Shown: in pieces, positions 1-9,447 of the stretch
Layout of the letters: every line of letters starts with the position of its first letter
Position numbering within the stretch: the first letter of the stretch is position 1
NCBI RefSeq assembly: GCF_002222055.1
Contig: NZ_MUGS01000027.1
Location: 1 to 64,000 of the forward strand
Length of the DNA stretch: 64,000 nt
Direction of reading: 5' to 3'
Source: Flavobacterium araucananum
Lineage (GTDB): Bacteria > Bacteroidota > Bacteroidia > Flavobacteriales > Flavobacteriaceae
Notes under the pieces: model-generated
The model's input: the letters and a program-made list of their open reading frames with translations, nothing else
What the model was told of the DNA's origin: nothing
The model's database searches: none
Translations under genes and position numbers: made by a program

Positions 1-46
1 ATTTTACTTCTGCTTACTATTACATCTAACTAATGATTTATAATAT

Positions 47-301
47 ATGAAAATTATAACATTAAAATTGCTTACTATTTTATTCTTTTATATTTCTCTT
101 AGCACGAGTGCACCTCCAGCGCCTCCACCTCCAGGACTACCTCCGCCTCCAGGACTACCAATAAACAGCGACATTTCGAAATTAATGGTAAGCGGTATTT
201 TATTAGGTATTTTTTTTATTAGGAAAAGAAGAAAATTAAAAAACAATAATGCGGTTATTATTCAAATTAAAAAAACGGATAAACAATTGTTTATATATTA
301 A
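47..301 (+). CDS. Short proline-rich CTERM-like sorting-signal protein
   Basis: An 84-residue protein with an N-terminal signal peptide (about residues 1-21) followed directly by a PPPPGLP-repeat segment (about 22-38). A hydrophobic helix (about 47-57) and a basic tail (RKRRK) complete it. The order proline-rich/PPGLPI motif, transmembrane helix, Arg/Lys cluster is that of the tiny PID-CTERM-like proteins common in Flavobacterium. Here the usual PID reads PIN. It probably ends up anchored in, or processed at, the inner membrane. It lies 11 bp upstream of a T9SS cargo gene and is likely co-transcribed with it. There is no catalytic domain and its role is unknown. Confidence 0.75.
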   Translation: MKIITLKLLTILFFYISLSTSAPPAPPPPGLPPPPGLPINSDISKLMVSGILLGIFFIRKRRKLKNNNAVIIQIKKTDKQLFIY

Positions 302-312
302 AAGTAAAAACT

Positions 313-2100
313 ATGAAAAGAACAATATTACTTTTTTTGGTACTGGCTACTACAAAATGTATTTCGCAAATTTATTTTGCTCCCAATGCTAATATGTATG
401 TAAAAGGAGTTTTATTATATGTAGAGCAAAATATTAATTTAGATGCGAATTCAAATTTGTATTTAAGGAATAATTCTCAATTAATTCAAGGAACTACCAG
501 TTTTTCAGGCAATTCAGGATTAGGTACACTATCAGTATACCAAGAAGGAACAACAGATAATTTTGATTATAATTATTGGTGTTCTCCCATTGGGAATGCT
601 ACTGCTTTAACAGGTAATGAAAGTTTTGGAATTACCATGTTAAATCGCCCAACATCGCCGACTATTTCTACTCCTGCTTTAATATTGCCAACAGGTATAC
701 TTGATGGAGTTTCTAATCCACTATCTATAGCATCCAGATGGATTTATAAATTAGTAAATGCAAACAATTATTCGCAATGGGTATTTGTTGGTGGAACAAC
801 CGCAATAGCACCTGGCGAAGGTTTTACTATGAAAGGAACAAGCGGAACAGATGCTACAGATCCTGAAGGAACCGGTCTTGTAAATAATCCTGGAAGTGCC
901 CAAAGATATGATTTTAGAGGAAAACCTAATGACGGCACGATTATTATAACACTGGGAGCTAATAATGCAACTTTAACAGGTAATCCTTATCCGTCGGCTT
1001 TACATTTAAATGCATTTCTTTTAGATCCGGACAACACTGCTACTGGAGGCATTGCGTATTTTTGGGAACAGGATAAAACCGTGAATTCTCATTTTCTTAC
1101 GGATTATAGAGGCGGTTATGGAACATACTCTCCCATCGCTGTAAATTCCGGCGGTTTATATGCAGCAGCAGCATTTAGTTCTTATAAGGCTGATGGCTCA
1201 TTAAATACGACCGGATTATCATCAGGCCTTTCAATACAACGTAAATTTGCTGCAATTGGTCAGGGATTTATACTTAATGGCACCGTAAACGGAACGGCTA
1301 TTTTCAAAAATTCGCATCGTTTGTTTTATAGAGAGGGTAGTGGTTTATCTCAATTTGAAAAACATAAGGCACAAATAAAAAAGATAGAAAAAAATGCATC
1401 AGCTGTAACCGACGTTTCTCATTTTAAATTAAATACTATTATCAATAATCAATTTACAAGACAGCTGGCTTTAGCTTTTCTTCCCGAAGCAACTGATAAT
1501 GTAGATATTGGTATTGATGCATTAGATATGAATGGGGATCTTCCTAATGATGTCACTTTCCTGCTAAACAATGATAATTATGTAATTCAGGGAATTGCTT
1601 TTGACCAGACCAAAAAAATACCACTAACAGTAAAAGCGGCTGTAGCTTCAACATTTAAGTTTTATGTTCCGGAAGTCATAAACTTCGATTCTTCGCAGCC
1701 TATTTATTTATACGATACTTTAGATCAATCCTATCATGATATCAAAAACGGAACCTATCAGGTTATTGTTGCTCCGGGAGTATATTCCGACCGATTTAAA
1801 ATAGCATTTGCAAATCAAACACTAGGAATGCCCTCTGAAAATAAAGAACAGTTTATTATCCGTCAGGATAATAGCCATGCCAATCTAAACGTTTCAAATC
1901 CTAATAATTTAACTATAAAATCATTTAAATTATATGATATGTCAGGTAAATTGGTTTTGTATAAGAAAGCAATTGGAAGCGATCTGAATTATGTTTTTTC
2001 AACTAATGGCTTAAGTTATGGCGCTTATATTGCCGAATTTTTAACGGTAGATAACGAAAGATTTACTCAAAAAGTATTAATATCATATTCCTCGAAATAA
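313..2100 (+). CDS. T9SS type A sorting domain-containing secreted protein
   Basis: A 595-residue protein with a signal peptide (MKRTILLFLVLATT, cleavage near residue 20). A long beta-rich, Asn/Gly/Thr-rich body follows, and the last about 80 residues form a type IX secretion C-terminal domain. That domain shows the pattern IKSFKLYDMSGKLV, then GLSYGAYIAEF, then QKVLIS. In T9SS proteins it is cleaved on transport across the outer membrane, so the protein is expected at the cell surface or outside. The body carries no catalytic motif I recognise; the early YWCSPIG stretch is frequent in flavobacterial adhesin-like proteins. It follows the proline-rich mini-protein, probably in one operon. Confidence 0.85.
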   Translation: MKRTILLFLVLATTKCISQIYFAPNANMYVKGVLLYVEQNINLDANSNLYLRNNSQLIQGTTSFSGNSGLGTLSVYQEGTTDNFDYNYWCSPIGNATALTGNESFGITMLNRPTSPTISTPALILPTGILDGVSNPLSIASRWIYKLVNANNYSQWVFVGGTTAIAPGEGFTMKGTSGTDATDPEGTGLVNNPGSAQRYDFRGKPNDGTIIITLGANNATLTGNPYPSALHLNAFLLDPDNTATGGIAYFWEQDKTVNSHFLTDYRGGYGTYSPIAVNSGGLYAAAAFSSYKADGSLNTTGLSSGLSIQRKFAAIGQGFILNGTVNGTAIFKNSHRLFYREGSGLSQFEKHKAQIKKIEKNASAVTDVSHFKLNTIINNQFTRQLALAFLPEATDNVDIGIDALDMNGDLPNDVTFLLNNDNYVIQGIAFDQTKKIPLTVKAAVASTFKFYVPEVINFDSSQPIYLYDTLDQSYHDIKNGTYQVIVAPGVYSDRFKIAFANQTLGMPSENKEQFIIRQDNSHANLNVSNPNNLTIKSFKLYDMSGKLVLYKKAIGSDLNYVFSTNGLSYGAYIAEFLTVDNERFTQKVLISYSSK

Positions 2101-2290
2101 TGGTTCTGTCACATTTAAGAATAACATTTATCTTTAGTTTTTAAATTATTCCGACTGCTGAATCTAAAGAATAGATTGTTCACACTTTTTATAAATATGG
2201 ATATAAACACATCGAAATTTGGTAAAATAAAAAAAGAAAGCACTCTGCTTTGAACTATAAAACTATTTAATAAATTAAATAATTACAAAA

Positions 2291-2659
2291 ATGTAGCTTA
2301 ACTTTTTCTCTACTTTTTGTTTTCATATCCAATGCTTTATTGCTAATTTAAATGATAGTCCATCTTTGCAATATCTTCCTAAGGAATATTTTACACAAAT
2401 ATTTTATGCACAGGAGACATTTAAAAACATGAATATGTTGAAAAAGATAGAAGTTACTTCGAATCATACCGACACTCGAGGCACCACTACTATTGACTAT
2501 TCTTATCAGTACGATAGTAATGGATTTCCAACTGTACAGAAAGGAGATCTTAAAAGTGAGACTTATCGTTCTGAACCAACTCAGTTTGGTGTACCACTTA
2601 TTATCAAGAGTCCAATTAATAAATCATTTGAAAAAACAATGAACTATTCTTGTGAATAA
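2291..2659 (+). pseudogene. Decayed secreted/lipoprotein gene with stop at codon 2
   Basis: An ATG at 2291 is followed at once by TAG. The same frame is then open to 2659, starting with a hydrophobic signal-like stretch (LNFFSTFCFHIQCFIA) and continuing with YSYQYDSNGFPT, a pattern typical of Bacteroidota YD/DUF4595-like lipoproteins. A single AAG to TAG change at codon 2 would explain the layout. The only alternative start in frame is a TTG at 2366, which would drop the signal segment. The protein is short (about 120 residues) and ends abruptly, so it is probably a C-terminally truncated relic. I see no function. The flanking stretches (2101-2290, 2660-2947) hold nothing recognisable. Confidence 0.4.
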
Positions 2660-2947
2660 AAATATAACTTCAGGGAAAAATGGCCATTTTAAGAGTGGAC
2701 TTCAAAAACTCATTACTTAACTTATAATATAAAAGCTATTTAAATTAGTTCTTATATTTTGATCTGCTGACCAATCAAATAATCTAAACTATATTTACCT
2801 GCGCCCAGAAGAGAATAATCAAGAGAAGAATAATGGGCACTGATACAGCGAAAACATGTATCAGGAGCCATTTATCAGATGTGCTTAGGATAAAACACCA
2901 AGGATTTTTTTGCCTAAATAAAATGCAAGATAAAAACAGACAAAACT

Positions 2948-3418
2948 TTAACCCCCTGTAATTAAATTCCGGTAATCGAATTGCTCATACAACTCCCAGT
3001 TGTTTTTTTCTGCATGGAGTTGCGTCTGCTCATTTTTTATCTCAACCCCATGCCACAGCTCGGGTCTGACATGGGTAAGTACACTAAGTTTCAAAATCAG
3101 CGCTGCGCTGAGTTTTCTTTCGCCGGAAAGGTGTTGATCAAGAGTACTGCATTTCATTTTAAAATGAAATGCAAGCGCATTCTGGCTAATGGCAAGTACT
3201 CTGAGATACATTTTAACAAAATCACTAACTTTTAAAACCTTCCCAACATCATTTTTATTACTCACGTACTGTTCCAGCCTATGGTGGATTACACGAAATT
3301 CAGCCTTAATGAGCTCTTCCCTTGAGGCTTTACAAACCGTGGAAGCCCTATCATATTGTAAAGCTACGTTACTCCTATTACTCCAAATAGGGATTATTTT
3401 AGTCACTTTATCTTTCAT
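2948..3418 (-). CDS. HigA-like XRE-family regulator (orphan antitoxin)
   Basis: A 156-residue protein. Residues about 65-130 (KVSDFVKMYLRV, ISQNALAFHF, HLSGERKLSAALILKLS, RPELWHGVEI) follow the HigA antitoxin helix-turn-helix layout, where LSGxRxLS and the PELW motif mark the DNA-binding domain. The N-terminal about 60 residues are extra compared with typical 90-110-residue HigA proteins. No HigB-type RelE toxin lies on either side, so it may act as a stand-alone regulator or be left over from a toxin-antitoxin pair. The start is the ATG at 3418; the plus-strand frames over it are shadows. Confidence 0.6.
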   Translation of the reverse strand: MKDKVTKIIPIWSNRSNVALQYDRASTVCKASREELIKAEFRVIHHRLEQYVSNKNDVGKVLKVSDFVKMYLRVLAISQNALAFHFKMKCSTLDQHLSGERKLSAALILKLSVLTHVRPELWHGVEIKNEQTQLHAEKNNWELYEQFDYRNLITGG

Positions 3419-3487
3419 TTACTTATTTTTTTTAAATTCGTCAATTAACTTTGTTATCCTGCAACAAACAAGAAAAATCTAAGGGCG

Positions 3488-3961
3488 TTATGTGAATTTT
3501 TTTCCAATTTCATTCAGGTAATTCTCTGTATGTTGCTGCGCATACTTCAGCGCATTGACAGTAAAAAGAAATGCCATAAGACGCGAATGAAATTTGAACT
3601 GGTATTCACACCTAAGCTGAGTGACCGACTCTTTACCTATATCCTCCTGGAAATGGAACTGGTACTCGATTTCACAAAGCCCAGGGTAATACAGGATATT
3701 AAATTGGTCGATAATTCCTGAGAAAGAGGTCTCAGGGATATAGGTACTAAGCCTGCGACGGGCAGTATCGCCATTTACAAAATATATCAGATGTTCAAAT
3801 CCGGGCCTTAGATGCACTGTACTTCCCACATGGTAGGTGTGAGGCGGTATATGGGGTAGGTCCCTGAAAAAAGCCAAAAGATCCATACTAAATATTTGAT
3901 AAAACACCTCTGAGACAGGCTTGTAGATTTCTATTTCTGATTTAATGATCTCAATATTCAT
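3488..3961 (-). CDS. SRPBCC-like small-ligand-binding protein
   Basis: About 157 residues from the ATG at 3961; the frame continues upstream only to a TTG at 4015. The opening IEIIKSEIEIYKPVSEVF is the classic first strand and helix of START/SRPBCC (Bet v1-like) proteins, and alternating strands and a long C-terminal helix fit. These proteins form a deep hydrophobic pocket and act as cyclases, lipid-binding proteins or stress proteins; nothing here fixes the ligand. It is 70 bp upstream of the HigA-like gene on the same strand, so co-transcription is possible. A GC-rich inverted repeat lies in its upstream region. Confidence 0.5.
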   Translation of the reverse strand: MNIEIIKSEIEIYKPVSEVFYQIFSMDLLAFFRDLPHIPPHTYHVGSTVHLRPGFEHLIYFVNGDTARRRLSTYIPETSFSGIIDQFNILYYPGLCEIEYQFHFQEDIGKESVTQLRCEYQFKFHSRLMAFLFTVNALKYAQQHTENYLNEIGKKFT

Positions 3962-4047
3962 TTGTCTTATTTTTGTGTCATAAAGTGATGCGGACCTCTG
4001 TGTGCGTTTTTTCAAACAGATCCTTTTTAGGTAAAATTTTCATAATA

Positions 4048-4075
4048 CCCCCCTTATAACAATTGATAATGGGGG
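4048..4075. promoter_or_regulatory. Inverted repeat upstream of SRPBCC gene
   Basis: A run of C followed by TTAT, and about 8 bases later ATAA-T followed by a run of G, form an imperfect inverted repeat around a central CAATTG. It sits about 90 bp upstream of the SRPBCC start. It could be an operator or an mRNA leader hairpin; no T-tract follows, so a terminator is less likely. Confidence 0.3.
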
Positions 4076-4212
4076 TTCTATTTATAGGCTAAACAATAAT
4101 TCGAAGTGCAACGGTCACATAGAATTGCCATAAGCATTAACCTCAATAGCAAGGCTGTCATCGTTCGTACAATTATAGCAACGCCAGTCACTATCTAATA
4201 AGCCTCTTACTG

Positions 4213-4305
4213 CTAAGAACCCGACAGAGTTGCACATAATATGATTAAGGTGCCCAATAAAATTAGGAATACCACACCTAAAAAAAATGTTTTCATTTTT
4301 ATCAT
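4213..4305 (-). CDS. Possible 30-residue membrane peptide
   Basis: A short frame reading MIKMKTFFLGVVFLILLGTL and ending in ILCATLSGS, so it is one predicted transmembrane helix with a short basic N-terminus. It lies 21 bp downstream of the NmrA-type gene on the same strand. No strong ribosome site precedes it. It may be a real small membrane protein or chance. Confidence 0.3.
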   Translation of the reverse strand: MIKMKTFFLGVVFLILLGTLIILCATLSGS

Positions 4306-4326
4306 TCCATCTTATTTTTTGCTCAC

Positions 4327-5196
4327 TTATTTAAAGAACATCGCATAATCACGGACAAACTTCTCAAAACTGATCGCGGGCGCTCCGGTGATTGTATGCA
4401 CCGTATTGTTAATTTGGGCCGCTTCCGCTCGGCAATGATGAACAAAATCCCCTATAAGACCAATGGTCTGCTGCTCAGGATATCCCTCCAAAGTTAAGGC
4501 TCCGCGCATCTCTTCCGTGCTAAGATTGATATAGACCACCTCTTTTCCCAATACTCTCGAGAGTACCTCAGCCATTTGATAATGGCTAAGGGCTTCTGCT
4601 CCGGTAATAGTATAGATTTTATTTTCGTGCCCGTACTCCGTCAGTATTTTAGACGCTACAGCTGCAATATCTCTGATATCCACTACACTGATAAGGGCAT
4701 CTCCCATCGCGCCAAAAAATTTACCCTCATATTTGATAAAATGGTCAAAAAGGATCAGCCCCTGCATAAAGATATTGTAGCGAAGAAAGGTGTAAACCAT
4801 CCCAAGATCCCTAATCCTCTTCTCTACAATTCCATGATACCGCAAAGAGCAGACCTCAGAGCCTGCATCGGCAGCCAATTGCGAGATCTTGACAATATGA
4901 CCTACACCTGCCCTATGAGATGCAGTTACAAAATTTAACTGCAGTTCTACTGAGGATTCACAATGCTCCGTAAGCAAAAATGCCTTTTCGATCCCTTCGA
5001 ATACACCTATTAAACTCGCTATATCCGATAAATCCCCTACTGCGATTTCAGCCTGTGACATCTCCTTCATGAGATCACCCTGCTCTTTTGTACGAACAAG
5101 AACCCTGAAATGGATATCCAGCTGTACTAAATTTTTTATCAATTGCGTACCTATACTTCCCGTACCACCAGCAATTAAAAGTTTTTTCTGTTTCAT
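4327..5196 (-). CDS. NmrA-like NAD(P)-binding reductase
   Basis: About 289 residues from ATG 5196; a TTG seven codons upstream is a poorer start. The N-terminus MKQKKLLIAGGTGSIGTQLI holds the Rossmann GGTGxIG dinucleotide motif. The body (VGDLSDIASLIGVFEGIEKAFLLT, then KISQLAA, LRYHGIVEKRI, TFLRYNIFMQ, VDIRDIAAVA) matches the NmrA/SDR-a5 family, which includes NADPH sensors and quinone or azo reductases such as QorB. It is cytoplasmic, and the substrate is not predictable. It may share a regulon with the nearby RND operon, but the 57-bp gap does not show this. Confidence 0.75.
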   Translation of the reverse strand: MKQKKLLIAGGTGSIGTQLIKNLVQLDIHFRVLVRTKEQGDLMKEMSQAEIAVGDLSDIASLIGVFEGIEKAFLLTEHCESSVELQLNFVTASHRAGVGHIVKISQLAADAGSEVCSLRYHGIVEKRIRDLGMVYTFLRYNIFMQGLILFDHFIKYEGKFFGAMGDALISVVDIRDIAAVASKILTEYGHENKIYTITGAEALSHYQMAEVLSRVLGKEVVYINLSTEEMRGALTLEGYPEQQTIGLIGDFVHHCRAEAAQINNTVHTITGAPAISFEKFVRDYAMFFK

Positions 5197-5274
5197 AAAT
5201 AGATCTTTATACTTCAAATTTTAACCTACGGTAATAATTATAAAACCAACAGGCTACTCTAAAATTATTCACTC

Positions 5275-8200
5275 TTAGCTGTCCTTTTTCGATTCGGGCT
5301 CCACAGCAGGCGGGATTAGTTTATAGACAACCGGTGTGACAATTCTCGATAAGAGTGTGGAGCTGATCAGCCCCCCTATAATTACAATGGCCAATGGCGA
5401 GATCAAAGGACTACTCGATAATGCAATGGGAATCAACCCCCCTATTGCCGTAAGTGAGGTCAGAACAATAGGCAGGAATCGTACCTCTCCGGCTTCACGG
5501 ATGGCATTTTCGATACCCATTCCCTCTCTCCTTAAGTTGTTGGTGTAATCCACCAGTAAAATGGTATTTTTAACTTCAATACCTGCCAGGGCAATAATAC
5601 CAATTACCGCTATAAATGACAAAGGGTAGCCTGTAATCCAAAGTGCAGTTACAGCACCAATTACACCTAGAGGGATTACTGATAAGACAATTACAGTACT
5701 CTTTAAGGTACCGAACTCCAGCACTAGAACTGCTATAAATAAAAACAGTGTGGCGATAAGGATATTTAAAAAACCATCAAAAGAATTTTCCCTAGTCTCT
5801 ATTTCACCACCCATAGAGTATGTATAACCCAGAGGCAATTTAAAATGATCCATTTTAGAGATCACCTTTGTTAAAACCCTGTCAGCTAGAAATCCCTGCT
5901 CTACAAATGCTTTTACCGAAACTGTTCTTATTTTCTCCTGGTGACTAATGCTAACCGGAGAAAGCTGCGGTTGGATTTCAACAACCTGATCAAGCGCTAT
6001 GGCATCCCCTTTCGCATTAAAAACAAATACGCCCTCAAGTACATCTAGTTTGGGTCTTCCTTCCTTGTTACGGGTCACCAAAACATTATACTCACTTTGG
6101 TTTTTATCAGGATACTCTCCCAGGTCAAAGCCCGACACCGCCAGGCGGATTGTCTTGTCAATCTCTATTGGGCTAATACCCAGAAGCAGCGCTTTTTCTT
6201 TGTTGATTACCGCCTTAAAGTCCGATTTCTCATATCCCATCGGATTGGTTACATACATGGTACCCTTGGTCTTTTTAAGCATCTGCTCGGTTCTTTGCGC
6301 AAGTACCTTTAAGGAATCCAGGTTGTCTCCAAATAATTTAACCTCTATAGGAGCAGTAATAGGCGGACCTTGTTCAAAATCCTTAACCTCTATTTTTGCT
6401 CCTGCATAAGAATTGAATTTAACCCTGAGCTCCTGCATCAATAAAAGCTTTTCTTTCACTGAGGTTGTTTCTTCAAGCTGCACAAATACCTGTCCATAGT
6501 CCTGACGCAGATTTTCGGGGATCTCATTGTAATAAATCTGCGGGTTGCCCTTACCTATATTGGCAGACGTAAACCTTACCTTACTCTCTTTTCCGAGCAC
6601 TGCCTCCACATCCGATACCACTTTACTGGTATACACAAAGGAAGACTGTGGCGGCGTAGTAATATTGACAAGGAATTGCGGTTTTTCCGAGGAGGGGAAT
6701 AGCATAAATCCAATAACATTAAACAAAAACAGCGAACCAATAAACAATACCGCTGTAAGGCACAGTGATAATACAGGTCGTCTCAAGGCCTGGTCCAGCC
6801 ATTTGGCATAACTCCCATGAATTACTTTTTTCAGAGCGCGCATGAAAATATTTCCATCGGGATGTCCTACATGAGATTTTAACAGCTTAGTAGCCAGTAA
6901 TGGTATAATGGTTAAAGCCACTAACATCGAAGCAAGTACACTGAAAATTACTGCCATTGGTAAGCCCCTGATAAAATCACCCGCAGCCTCAGGCAGAAAT
7001 ACAATAGGCAGAAAGGCAATAATAAGCGAAGCCGTACAGCCTAATATAGCAAGACCTATTTGTTTGGTACCTTTAAGAGCAGCATCCATAGGACTGTGAC
7101 CTTCCAATATCCAGCGTTCAATATTCTCCACCACCACTATACTGTCATCCACCAAAAGACCCAGGGCCACAACTAGTCCAACAATGCTCAGCTGATTGAG
7201 GCTGTATCCAAATACATTGAGCATGATCACTGCAATAGCAAGGGATAAGGGTATTGAAATCATAACAATAACAGCAGCCCTCCATCCCAGGGGCAGAAGT
7301 GTAATTGAAACAAGAAGTATAGCTATAATAAAATCTTCTCCAAGACCCGAGAGACGTTTGTTGACATCAACCCCAAGGTCAAAGTTTTTAACGAGCTGGA
7401 TGTCTTTAGGAAGCGTTTTTGCAAATTTTTCGATCACAAACAGGTATTGCTTTTGGGTTTGGGTAATATTTTTCCCGTCCTTCTGCGCCGCAACCACAAA
7501 GACACTCCTGTTACCATTAAGTCTTGTTAGGTAATTGTCATCTTCATAGCCATAATATACCTTGGCAATGTCTTTTAAATAGATGTTTCGATTGGCATCT
7601 TTCCATACTAAGGCATTGCGAACATCATCTATATCTTTGAAATTTCCGCTGGTCTTAACATTGAAACTGTTAGTCCCTGCCTCAATAACCCCGCCAGGGA
7701 TATTTTCCATATTACTTCTGATATTCTCTGTAACTAGTAGTGGCGATATATGCTGTTGTGCCATTTTCTCTATATCAAGCTCAACTCGTACCTGATGATC
7801 AGGCAGGCCATGTATCTCAACCTTCTTAAGGGATTTTATTTTTTCTAGCTCGTCCTGAAGCCTTTTGGCATATAGTCGAATCTTTTCCCTGGGCGCAGAG
7901 CCCGAAATAAGGGCCAACTGAAATACATTAGTATCAGAAGCAAGTATTTTCTTTACCTCAATACTGGCAATATCCCCGGGCAGCTCTTTCCTTTTGCTAT
8001 TCACAACACGCACCATTTCCTGGTACTTGGTTTCAACGTCGCACTTGTAATCATACTCAGCCATAATAACAGCCATACCGTTACCTATAGTGGTACGTAC
8101 TTTATTGATATCATCCAGTGCCGATATTTCTTTCTCCAGTGGATCAACAACCAGTTTCTCCATATCCTCAGGACTTGCCCCAGGATAAATAATGACAACA

Positions 8201-8337
8201 GGAAAGGAAGGTTTCTGCAAATCCGGATCCTCAGCCCTTGGCATTGTAAAAAGCGTAGAGAGACCCAGTACGGCAATCATGGAAAATATAATCAACGTGA
8301 AGGGCTTATTCTTTATAGCAAATTCTGAAATTTTCAT
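5275..8337 (-). CDS. RND efflux pump inner-membrane permease
   Basis: A 1020-residue AcrB-type proton-driven exporter, full length for the family. The N-terminal helix (TLIIFSMIAVLGLSTLF), two large periplasmic loops and two six-helix blocks are visible. The proton-relay Asp pair is in TM4 (VGLVVALGLLVDDSIVVVEN). The early PRAEDPDLQ and VIIYPGASPEDME segments match the multidrug/hydrophobe (HAE1-like) branch common in Bacteroidota. It is the last gene of a three-gene operon, 12 bp after the adaptor, and works with that adaptor and the TolC-like channel. The substrate is unknown; solvents, dyes or antibiotics are usual. Confidence 0.95.
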   Translation of the reverse strand: MKISEFAIKNKPFTLIIFSMIAVLGLSTLFTMPRAEDPDLQKPSFPVVIIYPGASPEDMEKLVVDPLEKEISALDDINKVRTTIGNGMAVIMAEYDYKCDVETKYQEMVRVVNSKRKELPGDIASIEVKKILASDTNVFQLALISGSAPREKIRLYAKRLQDELEKIKSLKKVEIHGLPDHQVRVELDIEKMAQQHISPLLVTENIRSNMENIPGGVIEAGTNSFNVKTSGNFKDIDDVRNALVWKDANRNIYLKDIAKVYYGYEDDNYLTRLNGNRSVFVVAAQKDGKNITQTQKQYLFVIEKFAKTLPKDIQLVKNFDLGVDVNKRLSGLGEDFIIAILLVSITLLPLGWRAAVIVMISIPLSLAIAVIMLNVFGYSLNQLSIVGLVVALGLLVDDSIVVVENIERWILEGHSPMDAALKGTKQIGLAILGCTASLIIAFLPIVFLPEAAGDFIRGLPMAVIFSVLASMLVALTIIPLLATKLLKSHVGHPDGNIFMRALKKVIHGSYAKWLDQALRRPVLSLCLTAVLFIGSLFLFNVIGFMLFPSSEKPQFLVNITTPPQSSFVYTSKVVSDVEAVLGKESKVRFTSANIGKGNPQIYYNEIPENLRQDYGQVFVQLEETTSVKEKLLLMQELRVKFNSYAGAKIEVKDFEQGPPITAPIEVKLFGDNLDSLKVLAQRTEQMLKKTKGTMYVTNPMGYEKSDFKAVINKEKALLLGISPIEIDKTIRLAVSGFDLGEYPDKNQSEYNVLVTRNKEGRPKLDVLEGVFVFNAKGDAIALDQVVEIQPQLSPVSISHQEKIRTVSVKAFVEQGFLADRVLTKVISKMDHFKLPLGYTYSMGGEIETRENSFDGFLNILIATLFLFIAVLVLEFGTLKSTVIVLSVIPLGVIGAVTALWITGYPLSFIAVIGIIALAGIEVKNTILLVDYTNNLRREGMGIENAIREAGEVRFLPIVLTSLTAIGGLIPIALSSSPLISPLAIVIIGGLISSTLLSRIVTPVVYKLIPPAVEPESKKDS

Positions 8338-8349
8338 ATCGTTGTTTCT

Positions 8350-9423
8350 TTAGTTAAGTGATGTACTGCTTTTAGTAATGGTGTAATAACTGCCCTCTTT
8401 AAGATAGGCGCTGCCGGCGAGGATAATCTGCTGAACCCCTTCAAGTCCTTTACTGATTACCACCTCGTCATTTCTAATTCCATCGATTACCACCCTCACC
8501 TTTTTAGCTTTATGATCAGAACCCGGGATAAAAACAAATCCAGTGCTACCGTCTGCATCAAGAAGGGCCTGATAAGGAATCCTGATCAGCGGTGAATCAG
8601 CAGCTTCTTTTGCCACAGCGGTAATACTAACCTTTGCAAACATCCCCTGGGCAATCTCCCCGTTATCCTGCCCCTTAAGAAGCACTTCCACAAGGTACGA
8701 ACCGCTTCCAGGACTTGAAGCCTGCGATTTTCTAATAACCTCCCCCTGTATCTTATCCGATGTACTACCGATGCTTACCTCTGCCTTATACCCTACCTTG
8801 ACGCGAATCCAATCCCTATCATTGACCTGGGTCTTTGCAATCCACTGCCCCGACCGCTGGCCTCCAAACATGGTAAGTATCGGACTCCCTGCTGCTGACT
8901 GTGAACCGGCTTCCGTTAGTTTTTGAAGTATGTAACCGTTTCTAACGGCTCTTATACGCGTGTTCTCAAGGTCAAAACTGGCGGTCATCCATCGCTGGTT
9001 AGCCATCTCTAATGCTGTTTTATCATTTTGGTACTGCTCCAAGCTGGCAACATTATCCAGATACAGATTGGCGGTGCGCTTGAGATTTCTTAGCGCCATT
9101 TCTTTTGCAAGAAGTGCCTGCTGCTCTTTGGCCTTTACATCAGTAGCATTTAAAGTAGCCAGTAACTGTCCTTTGATCACCGCATCCCCTTCCTTGACCA
9201 AAATACTACTAACAATACCGCTGGTAGTAAAGCTTAAAGCTACATTATCATCTGTGGTAAGGGTGGCTGAGGCTGTAATTGGCATATTACCCTCCCCCGG
9301 ATTCAGAGTCAGTACAGATACAGGGATCCCCTGAGTTGCCGGCTTTGACTCCACTTTGTTTTGACCACAGGAAATAACTGCCAGCCCAAAAGATGCAGCA
9401 TATAATACATGTATTGTTTTCAT
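8350..9423 (-). CDS. RND efflux periplasmic adaptor lipoprotein
   Basis: A 357-residue HlyD/AcrA-type membrane fusion protein. The N-terminal lipobox (LAVISCGQ, lipidated Cys about residue 19) anchors it in a membrane. The lipoyl/barrel-sandwich half (SGIVSSILVKEGDAVIKGQLLATLN), a short alpha-hairpin, the second lipoyl half and a beta-barrel and membrane-proximal domain follow in order. It bridges the pump and the outer-membrane channel. It is the middle gene of the operon, with 24 bp to the channel gene and 12 bp to the pump gene. Confidence 0.92.
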   Translation of the reverse strand: MKTIHVLYAASFGLAVISCGQNKVESKPATQGIPVSVLTLNPGEGNMPITASATLTTDDNVALSFTTSGIVSSILVKEGDAVIKGQLLATLNATDVKAKEQQALLAKEMALRNLKRTANLYLDNVASLEQYQNDKTALEMANQRWMTASFDLENTRIRAVRNGYILQKLTEAGSQSAAGSPILTMFGGQRSGQWIAKTQVNDRDWIRVKVGYKAEVSIGSTSDKIQGEVIRKSQASSPGSGSYLVEVLLKGQDNGEIAQGMFAKVSITAVAKEAADSPLIRIPYQALLDADGSTGFVFIPGSDHKAKKVRVVIDGIRNDEVVISKGLEGVQQIILAGSAYLKEGSYYTITKSSTSLN

Positions 9424-9447
9424 AAAATTTCTGTTTTTATAATTGGA

